Assembly (NCBI RefSeq): GCF_002920615.1
Contig: NZ_PQSU01000001.1
Coordinates: 1-64,000 of the forward strand
Length of the DNA: 64,000 nucleotides
Direction: 5' to 3'
Origin: Streptomyces sp. Ru62
GTDB taxonomy: Bacteria > Actinomycetota > Actinomycetes > Streptomycetales > Streptomycetaceae
Positions 53,199 through 61,438 of the stretch are shown here, one piece after another. The translations under genes and the position numbers were made by a program. The notes beneath the pieces were generated by a model. The model saw only the letters and a program-made list of their open reading frames with translations, searched no databases and was not told where the DNA came from. Each line of letters begins with the position of its first letter. Within the stretch, counting starts at the first letter, position 1.

Positions 53199-53801
53199 AT
53201 GAGCACACCGAGTACCAGCGGGCGGCTGGGGACGCAGGGGACGTACCGGCCGCCCGCGCAGCGCGCCGACGGCACCACCGGGCCGGCGCTGCCCGCCGAG
53301 CCTCCCGAGCACGACCTGGCGCGACTGAGCCTGCCCGAGCTGCGCACCCTGCGCCGCGACGCCCAGCGCGACGAGGCCGACCTCAGCTATGTGCGGCGGC
53401 TGCTCCAGGGGCGGATCGACATCCTGCGCGCGGAGCTGGGCCGGCGCGGCCGAGCGTCCGTGCCGGCGCCGGCGGACGGCTCCGTGGTCGACCGGCTCCC
53501 GGAGATCCTGAAGGACGCCCCGGCCCGGCAGCGCTCCTCCGCCCGTCATGTCACGCTCGGCACCCCGCACAACGAGGAGTACGGGCAGCTGGCCGCCGAG
53601 ATGCTCGCCGAGGTGGAGCTGTCGGATCTGACGGCACGTACGGACCTGGAACTGAGCGCCGCCATGGGGCGGTTGGTCCGCTACGAGCAGGAGGTCTCGC
53701 GGCGCCGCCAGCGGTTGCAGCGTACGGCCGACGACTGCAGCGGGGAGATCGCCCGCCGGTACCGCGTGGGTGAGGCCCAGGTGGACGACCTGTTGATGTG
53801 A
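53199..53801 (+). CDS. rsiG: Anti-sigma factor RsiG (c-di-GMP-binding)
   Basis: 200 aa from the ATG at 53199. Two helices each carry a full E(X)3S(X)2R(X)3Q(X)3D motif: Glu59-Ser63-Arg66-Gln70-Asp74 and Glu163-Ser167-Arg170-Gln174-Asp178. This duplicated motif is the c-di-GMP-binding signature of RsiG, which with c-di-GMP binds the sporulation sigma factor WhiG. N-terminal 45 residues are disordered. The gene is close to the developmental GntR block. No strong ribosome site. Confidence 0.9.
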   Translation: MSTPSTSGRLGTQGTYRPPAQRADGTTGPALPAEPPEHDLARLSLPELRTLRRDAQRDEADLSYVRRLLQGRIDILRAELGRRGRASVPAPADGSVVDRLPEILKDAPARQRSSARHVTLGTPHNEEYGQLAAEMLAEVELSDLTARTDLELSAAMGRLVRYEQEVSRRRQRLQRTADDCSGEIARRYRVGEAQVDDLLM

Positions 53802-53840
53802 CCGGCAGGCCGACCGGCAGGCCGTGGGCCGTGGACGAAA

Positions 53841-53869
53841 GGGCGCCGCCTCGTTCGAGGTCGGCGCCC
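53841..53869. terminator. Terminator of rsiG
   Basis: GGGCGCCG and CGGCGCCC (8 bp) with an inner CTCG/CGAG stem round TT, 40 bp after the stop. Confidence 0.7.
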
Positions 53870-54064
53870 TGTCTGCTGTGGTTCCCTTCACATGCTGGTC
53901 ATCCGTAGCGAGCTGTTCAGTTGTGGCTGTGCGATGTCGGTATTCAGATGTCGCTGTTCAGTTGTGACTGTGCGCTCCGGTGGCCGTCCCCTGTCCGGGC
54001 TCCCGGCTCCCCTCCGGAAGGGAACCCGAGCGGCCAACCACTGGGAAGTTCGACCATGTACTAC

Positions 54065-54081
54065 AAGTTGGTTGCCAACTT
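54065..54081. promoter_or_regulatory. AAGTTGG inverted repeat, GntR operator candidate
   Basis: Perfect 7-bp arms AAGTTGG/CCAACTT round TTG, 87-103 bp before the devE-like start. The same AAGTTGG/CCAACTT arms form the larger palindrome before devA. Confidence 0.6.
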
Positions 54082-54167
54082 CACTGTACTTATGTCCGCT
54101 GCAATGCGGCTTATAACCAGCTGTCGGGGAACTGCCGTAAGTTGGCGGGAAGTTGTAGTGTTTGTTC

Positions 54168-55076
54168 GTGGACCCGGAGCACGCCTCCTCCAGTGGGCGG
54201 ACGAGGCCCCAGCGGCACCGCTCGTCCCACCGCGAGATCGCCGACGAACTCCGCAGCCGGATCAGGTCCGGTGTGCTGCGGCCGGGCGAGCGCATGCCCA
54301 CGCAGGCCAAGCTGGCCGACGAGTTCGGGGTCGAACGCGGCGCGGTGCGGCAGGCCCTGCGCATCCTTCAGTCGGAGCATCTGCTCACCGGCGTTTCCAA
54401 GGGCAGCCCGGCCACCGTGGCGGCGGTCCCGGGGCCGGCGCGCCCCCCGGCGGGCCCCGCCGCGCCGCCACAGCCCACCATGGTCGGCCTCGCGCCACGC
54501 GTCGCCGCCGCCTTCGCCGCCCCCCACGTGCGGATCGACGCCCTCTGCCTGACCTCGGTCTCGCTCACCCTGGCGATCGGCGAGCCGCTGCGACAGATCC
54601 ACGCGGGACGGCTGAAACCGGCCAAGATCGACGTGCGGCTGCTGCTGCCCAGCCGTGACATCGACCTGGCCTTCCCGACGCCGGTGGACGCCGACGACGG
54701 CGGTCTGCTGCACCGGCGGTGGCTGGCCCAGCGCAACGCCCAGGGCCTGGTCCTGCGGCAGAACCTGCTGGCGCTGTGCACCACGCACGGGGTCGACGTC
54801 CAGGTCTCCTTCCGGGCGCTGCCGTTCACCCCGCCGGTGAAGCTCTACCTGCTGGGCGACTCCGAGGCGCTGTTCGCGTACTACACGCTGGGGCGCCGGG
54901 AGCGGGAGATCGAGCACGAGCACGTGGAGCTGTACGACGCCGACGGCACCCGGTCCATGCTGTTCGCCTTCGAGCGGCGGGCCGGGCAGCGGGACGCGGC
55001 GTTCGTGGAGCAGTCGCGCCTGTGGTTCGAGGCGCTGTGGGAGACGATCAGTTCGGATCTGGTGCTGACGCCCTAG
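54168..55076 (+). CDS. devE: GntR-family developmental regulator, DevE-like
   Basis: 302 aa from the GTG at 54168, 6 nt after TAGTGT (54156-54161), so leaderless. GntR winged HTH at about residues 17-80 (HREIADELRSRIRSGVLRPGERMPTQAKLADEFGVERGAVRQALRILQSE), then a 200-residue effector domain that is not UTRA or FCD: VRIDALCLTSVSL, RLLLPSRDIDLAFP. Very similar throughout to the regulator at 55425. The pairing with that gene, a small membrane gene and a HAD hydrolase matches, from memory, the devE-devA-devB locus of S. coelicolor (SCO4188-4191), needed for aerial hyphae. Symbol by synteny. Confidence 0.8.
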   Translation: MDPEHASSSGRTRPQRHRSSHREIADELRSRIRSGVLRPGERMPTQAKLADEFGVERGAVRQALRILQSEHLLTGVSKGSPATVAAVPGPARPPAGPAAPPQPTMVGLAPRVAAAFAAPHVRIDALCLTSVSLTLAIGEPLRQIHAGRLKPAKIDVRLLLPSRDIDLAFPTPVDADDGGLLHRRWLAQRNAQGLVLRQNLLALCTTHGVDVQVSFRALPFTPPVKLYLLGDSEALFAYYTLGRREREIEHEHVELYDADGTRSMLFAFERRAGQRDAAFVEQSRLWFEALWETISSDLVLTP

Positions 55077-55099
55077 AAGCGGGCCGGGGCCGGCCGGCG

Positions 55100-55288
55100 C
55101 TACAGCGCGGGACCGGCCAGCAGGACCGCCAGCAGGACCGCGCCGGCCGAGCTGACGGCCGGGCTCTTGGCCTTGACGCCGACGGTGAGCAGGAGCAGGC
55201 CGACGAGGCCGGCGGCCCCGAACCGCCACTGGACGAGCTGCTCGAAGCCGACCACGAAGAGGGCGGAGAGGAGCGCGAGGACAGGCAT
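55100..55288 (-). CDS. Small two-helix membrane protein
   Basis: 62 aa from the ATG at 55288, GGGGGA eight nt before. Two membrane helices with a short polar loop (about 3-21, 26-42; then AVSSAGAVLLAVLLAG). Lies convergent to the devE-like gene and divergent from devA, whose operator palindrome stands 20 bp before its start, so it is probably controlled by the same regulator. Confidence 0.7.
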   Translation of the reverse strand: MPVLALLSALFVVGFEQLVQWRFGAAGLVGLLLLTVGVKAKSPAVSSAGAVLLAVLLAGPAL

Positions 55289-55307
55289 GGACGTTCCCCC
55301 TTTCGGT

Positions 55308-55331
55308 CTGCCAACTTGACCAAGTTGGCAG
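55308..55331. promoter_or_regulatory. 24-bp palindrome between the membrane gene and devA
   Basis: Arms CTGCCAACTTG and CAAGTTGGCAG are perfectly complementary over 11 bp round AC, the best palindrome of the window outside terminators. Further half-sites (CCAACT at 55332, CCAAC at 55382) follow towards devA. It matches the AAGTTGG repeat before the devE-like gene. Confidence 0.75.
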
Positions 55332-55424
55332 CCAACTCTGATTAGGTTGTCCCCACTTGGCACCCATCCGCAAACAACTTTCCAACAACTCCCCGTAGAC
55401 GGTTCAGGGTTGTAGCGTTTGGTC

Positions 55425-56297
55425 GTGACTCAGGAGAACGTGGCAGTGAATGGCAGCGGGCGGCTCACGCCCCAGCAGATCGCCGACACCCTGCGCGAAC
55501 GCATCCGGACCGGCGTCCTCCGCGTCGGCGAGCGGCTGCCCACCCAGGCCGAGCTGGCCGAGGAGTTCGGTGTGGAGCGGGGCGCCGTACGCCAGGCCCT
55601 GCGCGTGCTCCAGGAGGACGGCCTGCTCAGCAACGTCAGCAAGGGCAGCCCGCCCCGGGTCGCCGAACCGGGCCCCGCGCGCGAGGAGCCGCAGCCGACC
55701 ATGGTGGCCCTCGCCCCCCGGCTGACCGATGCCTTCGCCGCGCCCCACGTGCGCATCGACGCCGTCTGCCTGACCGCGCAGAGCCTGATCCCCGCCCTCG
55801 GCGAGCCCCTGCGCCTGATCCACGACGGCCGGCTGCGGCCGGAGCGGATCGACGTCCGCATCCTGCTGCCGTCCCGGGACATCAACCTCGCCTTCCCGGT
55901 CTCGGTCGACGCCGGCAGCGACGACGACGCCGTCCACCAGCGGTGGCTGGCGATGCGCAACGCCCAGGGGCAGGTGCTCCAGTACAACCTCCAGGCCCTG
56001 CGCGGCACCCACGACATCGACGTCCACGTCGCCTTCCGGGCGCTGCCGTTCACCCCACCGGCGAAGTTGTACCTGCTCAACGGCGCGGAGGCGCTGTACG
56101 CGTACTACATGGTCACGCGCCGTGCGGAGCCCACCGAGAGCGGGACGCTGGAGATGTACGACACGCTCGGCTCCGAATCGCTGCTGTTCTCCTTCGAGAA
56201 GCGGACCGGGCGCCGGGACGCCGCGTTCGTGGAACAGTCCCAGAAGTGGTTCGACGCCCTCTGGGAAACCATCACCACGGACCTGACACTCTCCTAG
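55425..56297 (+). CDS. devA: GntR-family developmental regulator, DevA-like
   Basis: 290 aa from the GTG at 55425, 6 nt after TAGCGT (55413-55418); leaderless. GntR winged HTH (IADTLRERIRTGVLRVGERLPTQAELAEEFGVERGAVRQALRV, about 13-70), then the same effector domain as the upstream paralogue (VRIDAVCLTAQSLIPALGEPL; DVHVAFRALPFTPPAKLYLL). Its stop shares a base with the start of the following hydrolase (TAGTG), so they are coupled. In S. coelicolor, devA is autoregulated and needed for development; the operator above fits. Confidence 0.85.
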   Translation: MTQENVAVNGSGRLTPQQIADTLRERIRTGVLRVGERLPTQAELAEEFGVERGAVRQALRVLQEDGLLSNVSKGSPPRVAEPGPAREEPQPTMVALAPRLTDAFAAPHVRIDAVCLTAQSLIPALGEPLRLIHDGRLRPERIDVRILLPSRDINLAFPVSVDAGSDDDAVHQRWLAMRNAQGQVLQYNLQALRGTHDIDVHVAFRALPFTPPAKLYLLNGAEALYAYYMVTRRAEPTESGTLEMYDTLGSESLLFSFEKRTGRRDAAFVEQSQKWFDALWETITTDLTLS

Positions 56298-57040
56298 TGA
56301 CCACAGAGACAACGACTGACACGACGACCGGTACAGCGGCCGGTACGGCCACGCAGCTACGAGAACTGCTGCGCCGCGGCCGGGTGGTTCTCTGGGACTT
56401 CGACGGGCCCATCTGCCGCCTGTTCGCCGGGCACAAGGCGGAACGGGTAGCGGCCGGACTGGTGGAGTGGCTGGCCGGGCGGGGGCTGCACGGCCTCCTC
56501 GACGACACCGAGCGCGAGGCGATGGACCCGCACGGGGTGCTGCGCGCCGTGGACCGCCGGCACCCCGGCAGCGATCTCGTCGCCGAACTGGAGGAACGTC
56601 TCACCAAGGAGGAACTGCGGGCCGCCGCCTCCGCGCTGCCCACCGCCTACGCCGACCCGCTGATCCGCACCTGGACCGCGGTCGGCTCCCGCCTGGCCAT
56701 CACCACGAACAACTCCCCACGGGTGGTCCGCGCCTACCTCGACACCCGCGGCCTCACCGCCTGCTTCGCCCCCCACATCTACGGCCGCACCACCGACCTG
56801 CACCTGCTCAAGCCCGACCCGCACTGTCTCAACCGGGCCCTGAGCGCGATGGGCGCCGCCCCCTCGGCCGCCCTGATGATCGGTGACTCTCCCTCCGACC
56901 TGACCGCCGCGCGCGACGCCGGCGTGCCGTTCCTCGGCTACGCGCGTAACGAACAGAAGGGGAAGCTTTTGCGGGAGGCCGGAGCCGAGTGCGTCGTCGG
57001 GTCGCTGGAGCCCCTGCTGCTGGCGCTGCGCCGCCGGTGA
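56297..57040 (+). CDS. devB: HAD-family phosphatase, DevB-like
   Basis: 247 aa, GTG start overlapping devA by one base. HAD motifs in order: I DFDGPIC (about 36), II TTNN, III KPDP (LLKPDPHC), IV GDSPSD. The cap domain is helical (type C1). Small-molecule phosphatase of unknown substrate; its coupling to devA links it to developmental control. Confidence 0.88.
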   Translation: MTTETTTDTTTGTAAGTATQLRELLRRGRVVLWDFDGPICRLFAGHKAERVAAGLVEWLAGRGLHGLLDDTEREAMDPHGVLRAVDRRHPGSDLVAELEERLTKEELRAAASALPTAYADPLIRTWTAVGSRLAITTNNSPRVVRAYLDTRGLTACFAPHIYGRTTDLHLLKPDPHCLNRALSAMGAAPSAALMIGDSPSDLTAARDAGVPFLGYARNEQKGKLLREAGAECVVGSLEPLLLALRRR

Positions 57041-57206
57041 CCGCGGTCCGTGCCGGGTCCGGGAGCCCGGCCGCCCGCCGTCGCCGTGCCCACCTGCGGG
57101 CCCACGCGGTGAGGGACGTCAGCAGGCCGATGCCCCAGAAGGCCAGTTGCACCAGGTCCTCTGTCCGCACGTCCACCCCGAGCACATGGACCGTCAAGGC
57201 TTCCAC
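56829..57206 (-). CDS. Possible small membrane protein antisense to devB
   Basis: A frame beginning with GTG at 57206 encodes a helix LVQLAFWGIGLLTSLTAWARRW and a very basic tail. The first 55 residues look protein-like, but the frame runs on for 210 bp inside devB on the other strand and there is no proper ribosome site. Probably only the N-terminal part, if anything, is a gene remnant. Confidence 0.2.
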   Translation of the reverse strand: MEALTVHVLGVDVRTEDLVQLAFWGIGLLTSLTAWARRWARRRRAAGLPDPARTAVTGGAAPAAGAPATRRRTRLRPPAKASPSVRYARSRGTARRRRARRSGRRESHRSSGRPRGRRPSRSGPG

Positions 57207-57380
57207 CCCCCGTGCGCCGCCGCTGATCAGTCAACCGCTCAGGTCCTGCCTGTTGACTGGTGAAGTTGACTGCTTGTTGCTGCATTCCCTGTCAACTAGA
57301 TCCAGTAACCGGCATGTTGACTTGACTGGTTGACTGCTCGCCGGTGTTTGCCGCAGGGCCGCCAGAGGTACGTACCGGCT
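57041..57380. other. Intergenic region between devB and the third GntR gene
   Basis: 340 bp. The first 165 bp may hold a doubtful leftward frame; the rest is markedly A/T-rich for this genome and filled with GTTGAC/GTCAAC hexamers leading to the promoter of the GntR gene. Confidence 0.6.
57228..57334. promoter_or_regulatory. Cluster of GTTGAC/GTCAAC repeats
   Basis: GTCAAC at 57230 and 57291; GTTGAC at 57252, 57265, 57316 and 57329. CAGTCAAC (57228-57235) and GTTGACTG (57252-57259) make an 8-bp perfect inverted repeat 16 bp apart. Six hexamers in 105 bp point to cooperative binding by the following GntR protein or by DevA-like regulators. Confidence 0.65.
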
Positions 57381-58316
57381 GTGACGGGCAGCGCGGGCAG
57401 GACGGGCAGGAAGGACGACGAGGCCGGCGGCAAGGCGTTCCGCCGGGTCTCCGACGAGCTGCGGGTGCGGATCGCCGACGGCGGCTATCCGCTGGGCACC
57501 GAGCTGCCCTCGCAGAACGCGCTCGCGCAGGAGTTCGGGGTCTCGCGGTTCACCGTGCAGCGGGTGCTGACCGAGCTGGGCAACGAGGGCTGGATCGAGT
57601 CGCAGCAGGGCAAGCGCTCACGGGTCGTCAGGAACCAGCGCATCCACTCGGCCGCGCCCCGCGCCAGCCGCTCCCGGCACCCGATGACCCTGGGCCCGCT
57701 GATCGCCGAGGCGTTCGAGCGCAACGAGGTGACGCTGGACATCTACACCCTGACCTCCGAGAGCCTGGACACCCACATCCACGCGCAGGCCGAGCGCATC
57801 CGGGCCCGCATCATCGCGCCCGAGCGCATCGCCCTGCGCATGGTGCTCCCGTCCCCGTCCGTCATCGAGCTGCTGCCCTACCCGCGGGGCAAGGACCCCG
57901 GGGACGACGCCCGGCTGCTGGACCGGCTGCGCGGCATCACCGAACGGCACACCGCCTCGCTGCGCAAGGTCCTCGGCGAACTGCGCACCGAGAAGCTGGT
58001 GAGGTCGGTGGAGTACGAGTTCCGGCACGTCTCCCTGGCCCCGTCGTTCAAGCTGTACGTCATCAACGGCGAGGAGGTGCTGCACGGCACCTACACGCCG
58101 GTGGAACGCCCGGTGATGCTGGAGACGGGTGAGGAGATCGAGGCCGTCGACGTCCTGGGCCTCGGTGCCACGCTCACCCACCACGTCCGTGACGGCCGTC
58201 CCGACTCCCCCGGCTCCACCTTCGTGGACAAGATGACGGGCTGGTTCGAGGGAGTCTGGACGTTGCTCACCGACGAGGCCCGTGCCCATGCGATAGCATC
58301 CGCGCACGCAGACTGA
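57381..58316 (+). CDS. GntR-family regulator, third of the block
   Basis: 311 aa from the GTG at 57381, 6 nt after TACGTA (57369-57374); leaderless. A GntR winged HTH (about 20-75: FRRVSDELRVRIADGGYPLGTELPSQNALAQEFGVSRFTV), then an effector region with the same secondary-structure run as the DevA-like proteins (TLDIYTLTSESLDTHI; SFKLYVINGEEVLHGTYTPVER) but much diverged. Belongs to the same DevA-like subfamily by order of motifs. Target unknown. Confidence 0.85.
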   Translation: MTGSAGRTGRKDDEAGGKAFRRVSDELRVRIADGGYPLGTELPSQNALAQEFGVSRFTVQRVLTELGNEGWIESQQGKRSRVVRNQRIHSAAPRASRSRHPMTLGPLIAEAFERNEVTLDIYTLTSESLDTHIHAQAERIRARIIAPERIALRMVLPSPSVIELLPYPRGKDPGDDARLLDRLRGITERHTASLRKVLGELRTEKLVRSVEYEFRHVSLAPSFKLYVINGEEVLHGTYTPVERPVMLETGEEIEAVDVLGLGATLTHHVRDGRPDSPGSTFVDKMTGWFEGVWTLLTDEARAHAIASAHAD

Positions 58317-58503
58317 GCGACCGCTCGTCCCTGCGCGAGGGATGGCGAACGAGCCGGCCTCGGACGACCCCGCACAGGTGAGTGGCAGACCACCGTTGGG
58401 CTACTCGGCTGGGCGCCCGGTCGTGCCGGCTGTCACGCGGACTTAACCTTTCCCCAGCCTTCCCCTTCTCGTGTTCTCGCGCGATCGACCTCCGGAGCGG
58501 CCA

Positions 58504-60762
58504 GTGGGCGCACCTTCCGTCCCCCTCGACACGACCGGGGGCCGCGCCGACGGAGCCCGGAGCCGGGCCGTCTTCCGGACGTTCCTGGAGTACGCCGCCG
58601 CCGAGGGGGCGGCCAGCGGCGGGTTCCACAACCAGAACTACGTGGTCCCGCTGTCCGAGCCGGTGGCGCGGCTGCTCGGCCGGGAGCCGGGCGTCCCCGT
58701 GACCGTGCGGGTGCGGCGCAAGGGCGCGCTGCCGGTGGTGATCCGCACCTGGCAGAACGAGTCGGCGATCCTGCGGGCCGTCCACGGCGTGCTGCCCAAC
58801 GTGCCCGAGTGCCTCGCCGAGGGCGACGGCTTCGCCATCCACAGCTATGTGGACGGCGTACCGCTGTCCAGCGTGTGCGGCGACGGCAAGCCGGTCGACG
58901 GCCTGCTGATAAGAGCGCTGGCGGGTCTGCTCGCCGAGACGGCCCAGGTGCGCAGCAGCGCCACGCTCCCGCCCCTGCCGTCGCTGTGGCCGCGCAACTA
59001 CACCGACAGCCAGGGCTTCCTCCAGACCCTCGCCCGCATGGCCGACCTACAGATCCGGCAGCCCAACTGGACGGCGTTCGGCGGGCTGTTCGCCGCCCTG
59101 GGCATCCCGGAGGACGCGCTGGTGCGGCTGGCCGAACGCGTCCCGGCCATGGCACGCCGGCCGTACAGCCTGCTCCACGCCGATCTGCACCGCGACAACG
59201 TGATCATGTCGTACGGCGGCGACCCGCCCCTGATCTGTGTCGACTGGGAGCTGGCGAGCTACGGCGACCCGCTGCACGACCTCGCCACCCACCTGGTCCG
59301 GATGCGCTACCCGGACCACCAGGAGAAGGAGGTCGTCGACGCCTGGGCGCACGCCGTGCAGGCGGTGCGGCCCGCCGCCGTCAACGGGGTGGTCCGGGAC
59401 CTGCCCCACTACCTCGCCTTCGAGCGGGCCCAGTCGGTGTACCCCGATGTGATGAGGGCGGCGCAGTCCCTCCAGGACTCCTTCGACCAGAAGAGCCTGG
59501 ACGAGGCGACGGCCCGTGTGCACCGCGCCCTGGAACTCGCCGCCGAGCCGCTGCGGCTGGGGCAGGTGCCCGGGGAACGGGAGATCGAGGGCATCCTCTA
59601 CCGCTGGCGGGCCGCGGCGAGCGACGCGGTGTGGCGCGGCGGCGCGGGCCGCGGCGGCCGGGTCACCCGGGCCATCGACTGGAAGCCGGACGGGCGCGTC
59701 TCGGAGCATCCCGACTTCCCCCACTCGGCCGTCGGGAACGCCCTGCTCCTGGAGGGCGCGGCCCCGGCCGAGCGGGTGTTCAAGGGCACGGTGCACCTCA
59801 ACACGGTGGTGTGGGCCCCCGGCACCGCGTTCCCCGTCATCGTGCGGCGCAAGGTGGCGGACGCCCGCCGGCTCGAACGCAGCTTCCTCAGCGAGCACGC
59901 CGTGCTGCGGGCGATCGAGCAGTCCCGGGCGGCGGTGGCCGCGCCCAGGATCCTCGCGCTGGGGGAGAGCCACTCCGGCAACCGGGCGTACTCCGGGGAC
60001 CGCTTCGCGATCCACACCTACGAGGGGCCGCGCGACCCCGGCCGCCAGCCCGCCCACCCGGTCCACGGGCTGCTTCCGCAGGAGGCGGACGGACTCGTGG
60101 ACCAGCTCGCCGCGCTCACCGAGGTCGACCACGCCCAGCTCGACCCGGTCGCCGTCGGCCTGGACTTCTACGACTGGCTCAGCGACCAGCTCGTCCTGCT
60201 CGTCGCCGGTCTGCCCCAGGAGTCACAGCAACTGGCCCGCTTCCTCGGTCTGCCCGGCGCGTCCCGGCTGCGTGAGATCCTCGGCCGGCACCGGCTCACC
60301 CGCCGTACCCCGGCCCTGCTGCACGGCGACCTCAACCCCTGGAACCTGGTGCGCCGGGACGACGGTCTGGCGCTGACCCTGATCGACTGGGAGATGGCGC
60401 TGGTCGGGGACCCGCTCTACGACCTGGTCCGGCACATGCACCTCACCCCCACCCGGCCGGAGATCCGGGACCGCATGTTCCGCCGCTGGGAGCGCCGCCT
60501 GCCGCGGGAGTGCACCCGGAACTGGCGTCAGGACTGGCGGGTGTACCGGTGGATCGAGACCGTCCGCTCGGCGTACGTCGATCTCGACCGGCTGGTCACC
60601 GGAGCGAGCCGGGAGGCACCCAACGTCCGCCGGGCGCTCGACTCGTACGCGATGACCCTGGCGGCGGCCACCGCGTCGCTGGGCCTGACCATCCCGCCCC
60701 GGTCGAATCCCTACCTGACCCGGGCGCTGGGTCTGCGGACCGGTCCGGACAGCCCTGCGTAG
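58504..60762 (+). CDS. Tandem aminoglycoside-phosphotransferase-like (APH) protein
   Basis: 752 aa from a GTG at 58504 (GGAG six nt before; an in-frame GTG at 58471 is weaker). Two protein-kinase-like APH domains: first with LLHADLHRDNVIMSY (about 223) and ICVDWE (about 244); second with LLHGDLNPWNLVRR (about 605) and LTLIDWE (about 625). Both keep the catalytic Asp and the metal-binding Asn and Asp. Members phosphorylate antibiotics or small metabolites; a double-kinase chain is rare. The middle region (about 390-440) is a linker. Role unknown; next to a TetR gene whose -10 box overlaps its stop. Confidence 0.82.
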   Translation: MGAPSVPLDTTGGRADGARSRAVFRTFLEYAAAEGAASGGFHNQNYVVPLSEPVARLLGREPGVPVTVRVRRKGALPVVIRTWQNESAILRAVHGVLPNVPECLAEGDGFAIHSYVDGVPLSSVCGDGKPVDGLLIRALAGLLAETAQVRSSATLPPLPSLWPRNYTDSQGFLQTLARMADLQIRQPNWTAFGGLFAALGIPEDALVRLAERVPAMARRPYSLLHADLHRDNVIMSYGGDPPLICVDWELASYGDPLHDLATHLVRMRYPDHQEKEVVDAWAHAVQAVRPAAVNGVVRDLPHYLAFERAQSVYPDVMRAAQSLQDSFDQKSLDEATARVHRALELAAEPLRLGQVPGEREIEGILYRWRAAASDAVWRGGAGRGGRVTRAIDWKPDGRVSEHPDFPHSAVGNALLLEGAAPAERVFKGTVHLNTVVWAPGTAFPVIVRRKVADARRLERSFLSEHAVLRAIEQSRAAVAAPRILALGESHSGNRAYSGDRFAIHTYEGPRDPGRQPAHPVHGLLPQEADGLVDQLAALTEVDHAQLDPVAVGLDFYDWLSDQLVLLVAGLPQESQQLARFLGLPGASRLREILGRHRLTRRTPALLHGDLNPWNLVRRDDGLALTLIDWEMALVGDPLYDLVRHMHLTPTRPEIRDRMFRRWERRLPRECTRNWRQDWRVYRWIETVRSAYVDLDRLVTGASREAPNVRRALDSYAMTLAAATASLGLTIPPRSNPYLTRALGLRTGPDSPA

Positions 60763-60772
60763 GCTCGCCCCC

Positions 60773-61390
60773 ATGGGTGAGATGGGCCTGCGCGAGCGCA
60801 AGAAGCAGCGGATGTACCAGGATGTGTCGGACATCGCCGTACGGCTGTTCCTGGAGCGGGGCTTCGACGCCGTGTCCGTGGCGGAGGTCGCCGCCGCGGC
60901 CGGGATCTCCAAGCCGACCCTCTTCCGGTACTTCCCGGCCAAGGAGGACCTGGTCCTGCACCGGATCGCGGACCACGAGACGGAGGCCGCGCGGGTGGTC
61001 GCCGGGGCGGCCGACCCGGTGGACGCGCTGCGCCGGCACTTCCTCGCCGGCCTGGAGCGGCGCGACCCGGTCACCGGGCTGAACGACCACCCGGGCGTGC
61101 TCGCCTTCCACCGTCTGCTCTACGGCACCCCGTCCCTGGTGGCGCGGGCGTACGCCCACCAGGAGCGGTCGGAGGCGGCGCTCGCCGAGGTCCTGGGGGG
61201 CGATCTGCCGGCGCGGCTGGCCGCCGCGCAGATCATCGCCGTGCAGCGCGTCCTCGCCCTGGAGAACTGGCGGCGGATCGCGGCGGGGGAGCCGGTGGCG
61301 GAGGTGGCGCCGGACGCGGTGGAGGCCGCGGAGCGGGCGTTCCGGCGGCTGGCGGAGGCGCTGCCGGAGCTCCGGGGCCAGCGTATGTGA
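60773..61390 (+). CDS. TetR-family transcriptional regulator
   Basis: 205 aa; ATG at 60773, 7 nt after TAGGCT (60760-60765), which overlaps the upstream stop; leaderless. N-terminal HTH (LRERKKQRMYQDVSDIAVRLFLERGFDAVSVAEVAAAAGISKPTLFRYFPAKEDL), then a helical ligand domain. 48 bp before helR, whose upstream direct repeats it may bind. Confidence 0.9.
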   Translation: MGEMGLRERKKQRMYQDVSDIAVRLFLERGFDAVSVAEVAAAAGISKPTLFRYFPAKEDLVLHRIADHETEAARVVAGAADPVDALRRHFLAGLERRDPVTGLNDHPGVLAFHRLLYGTPSLVARAYAHQERSEAALAEVLGGDLPARLAAAQIIAVQRVLALENWRRIAAGEPVAEVAPDAVEAAERAFRRLAEALPELRGQRM

Positions 61391-61415
61391 CTCGGTAAAA
61401 AATGTAACTCGGTAA
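61386..61415. promoter_or_regulatory. TGTRACTCGGTAA direct repeats before helR
   Basis: TGTGACTCGGTAA (61386-61398) and TGTAACTCGGTAA (61403-61415) are 17 bp apart, in the helR promoter; TACGCT (61427-61432) lies 6 nt before the helR ATG. A probable operator for the preceding TetR regulator. Confidence 0.6.
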
Positions 61416-61438
61416 CGTTCTGGCGGTACGCTGGCGCC

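Larger units (their letters stand above)
53802..54167. other. Intergenic region between rsiG and devE-like gene
   Basis: 366 bp: the rsiG terminator, then a comparatively A/T-rich stretch with the palindrome AAGTTGG-TTG-CCAACTT (54065-54081) and the promoter of the next gene. The leftward open frame across it (53888-54364) is not convincing as a gene. Confidence 0.6.

Noticed and set aside
56938..57285. 115-codon minus-strand frame after devB
   Set aside because: Gln/Gly/Arg-rich with no recognisable fold; overlaps the GTTGAC array and devB.
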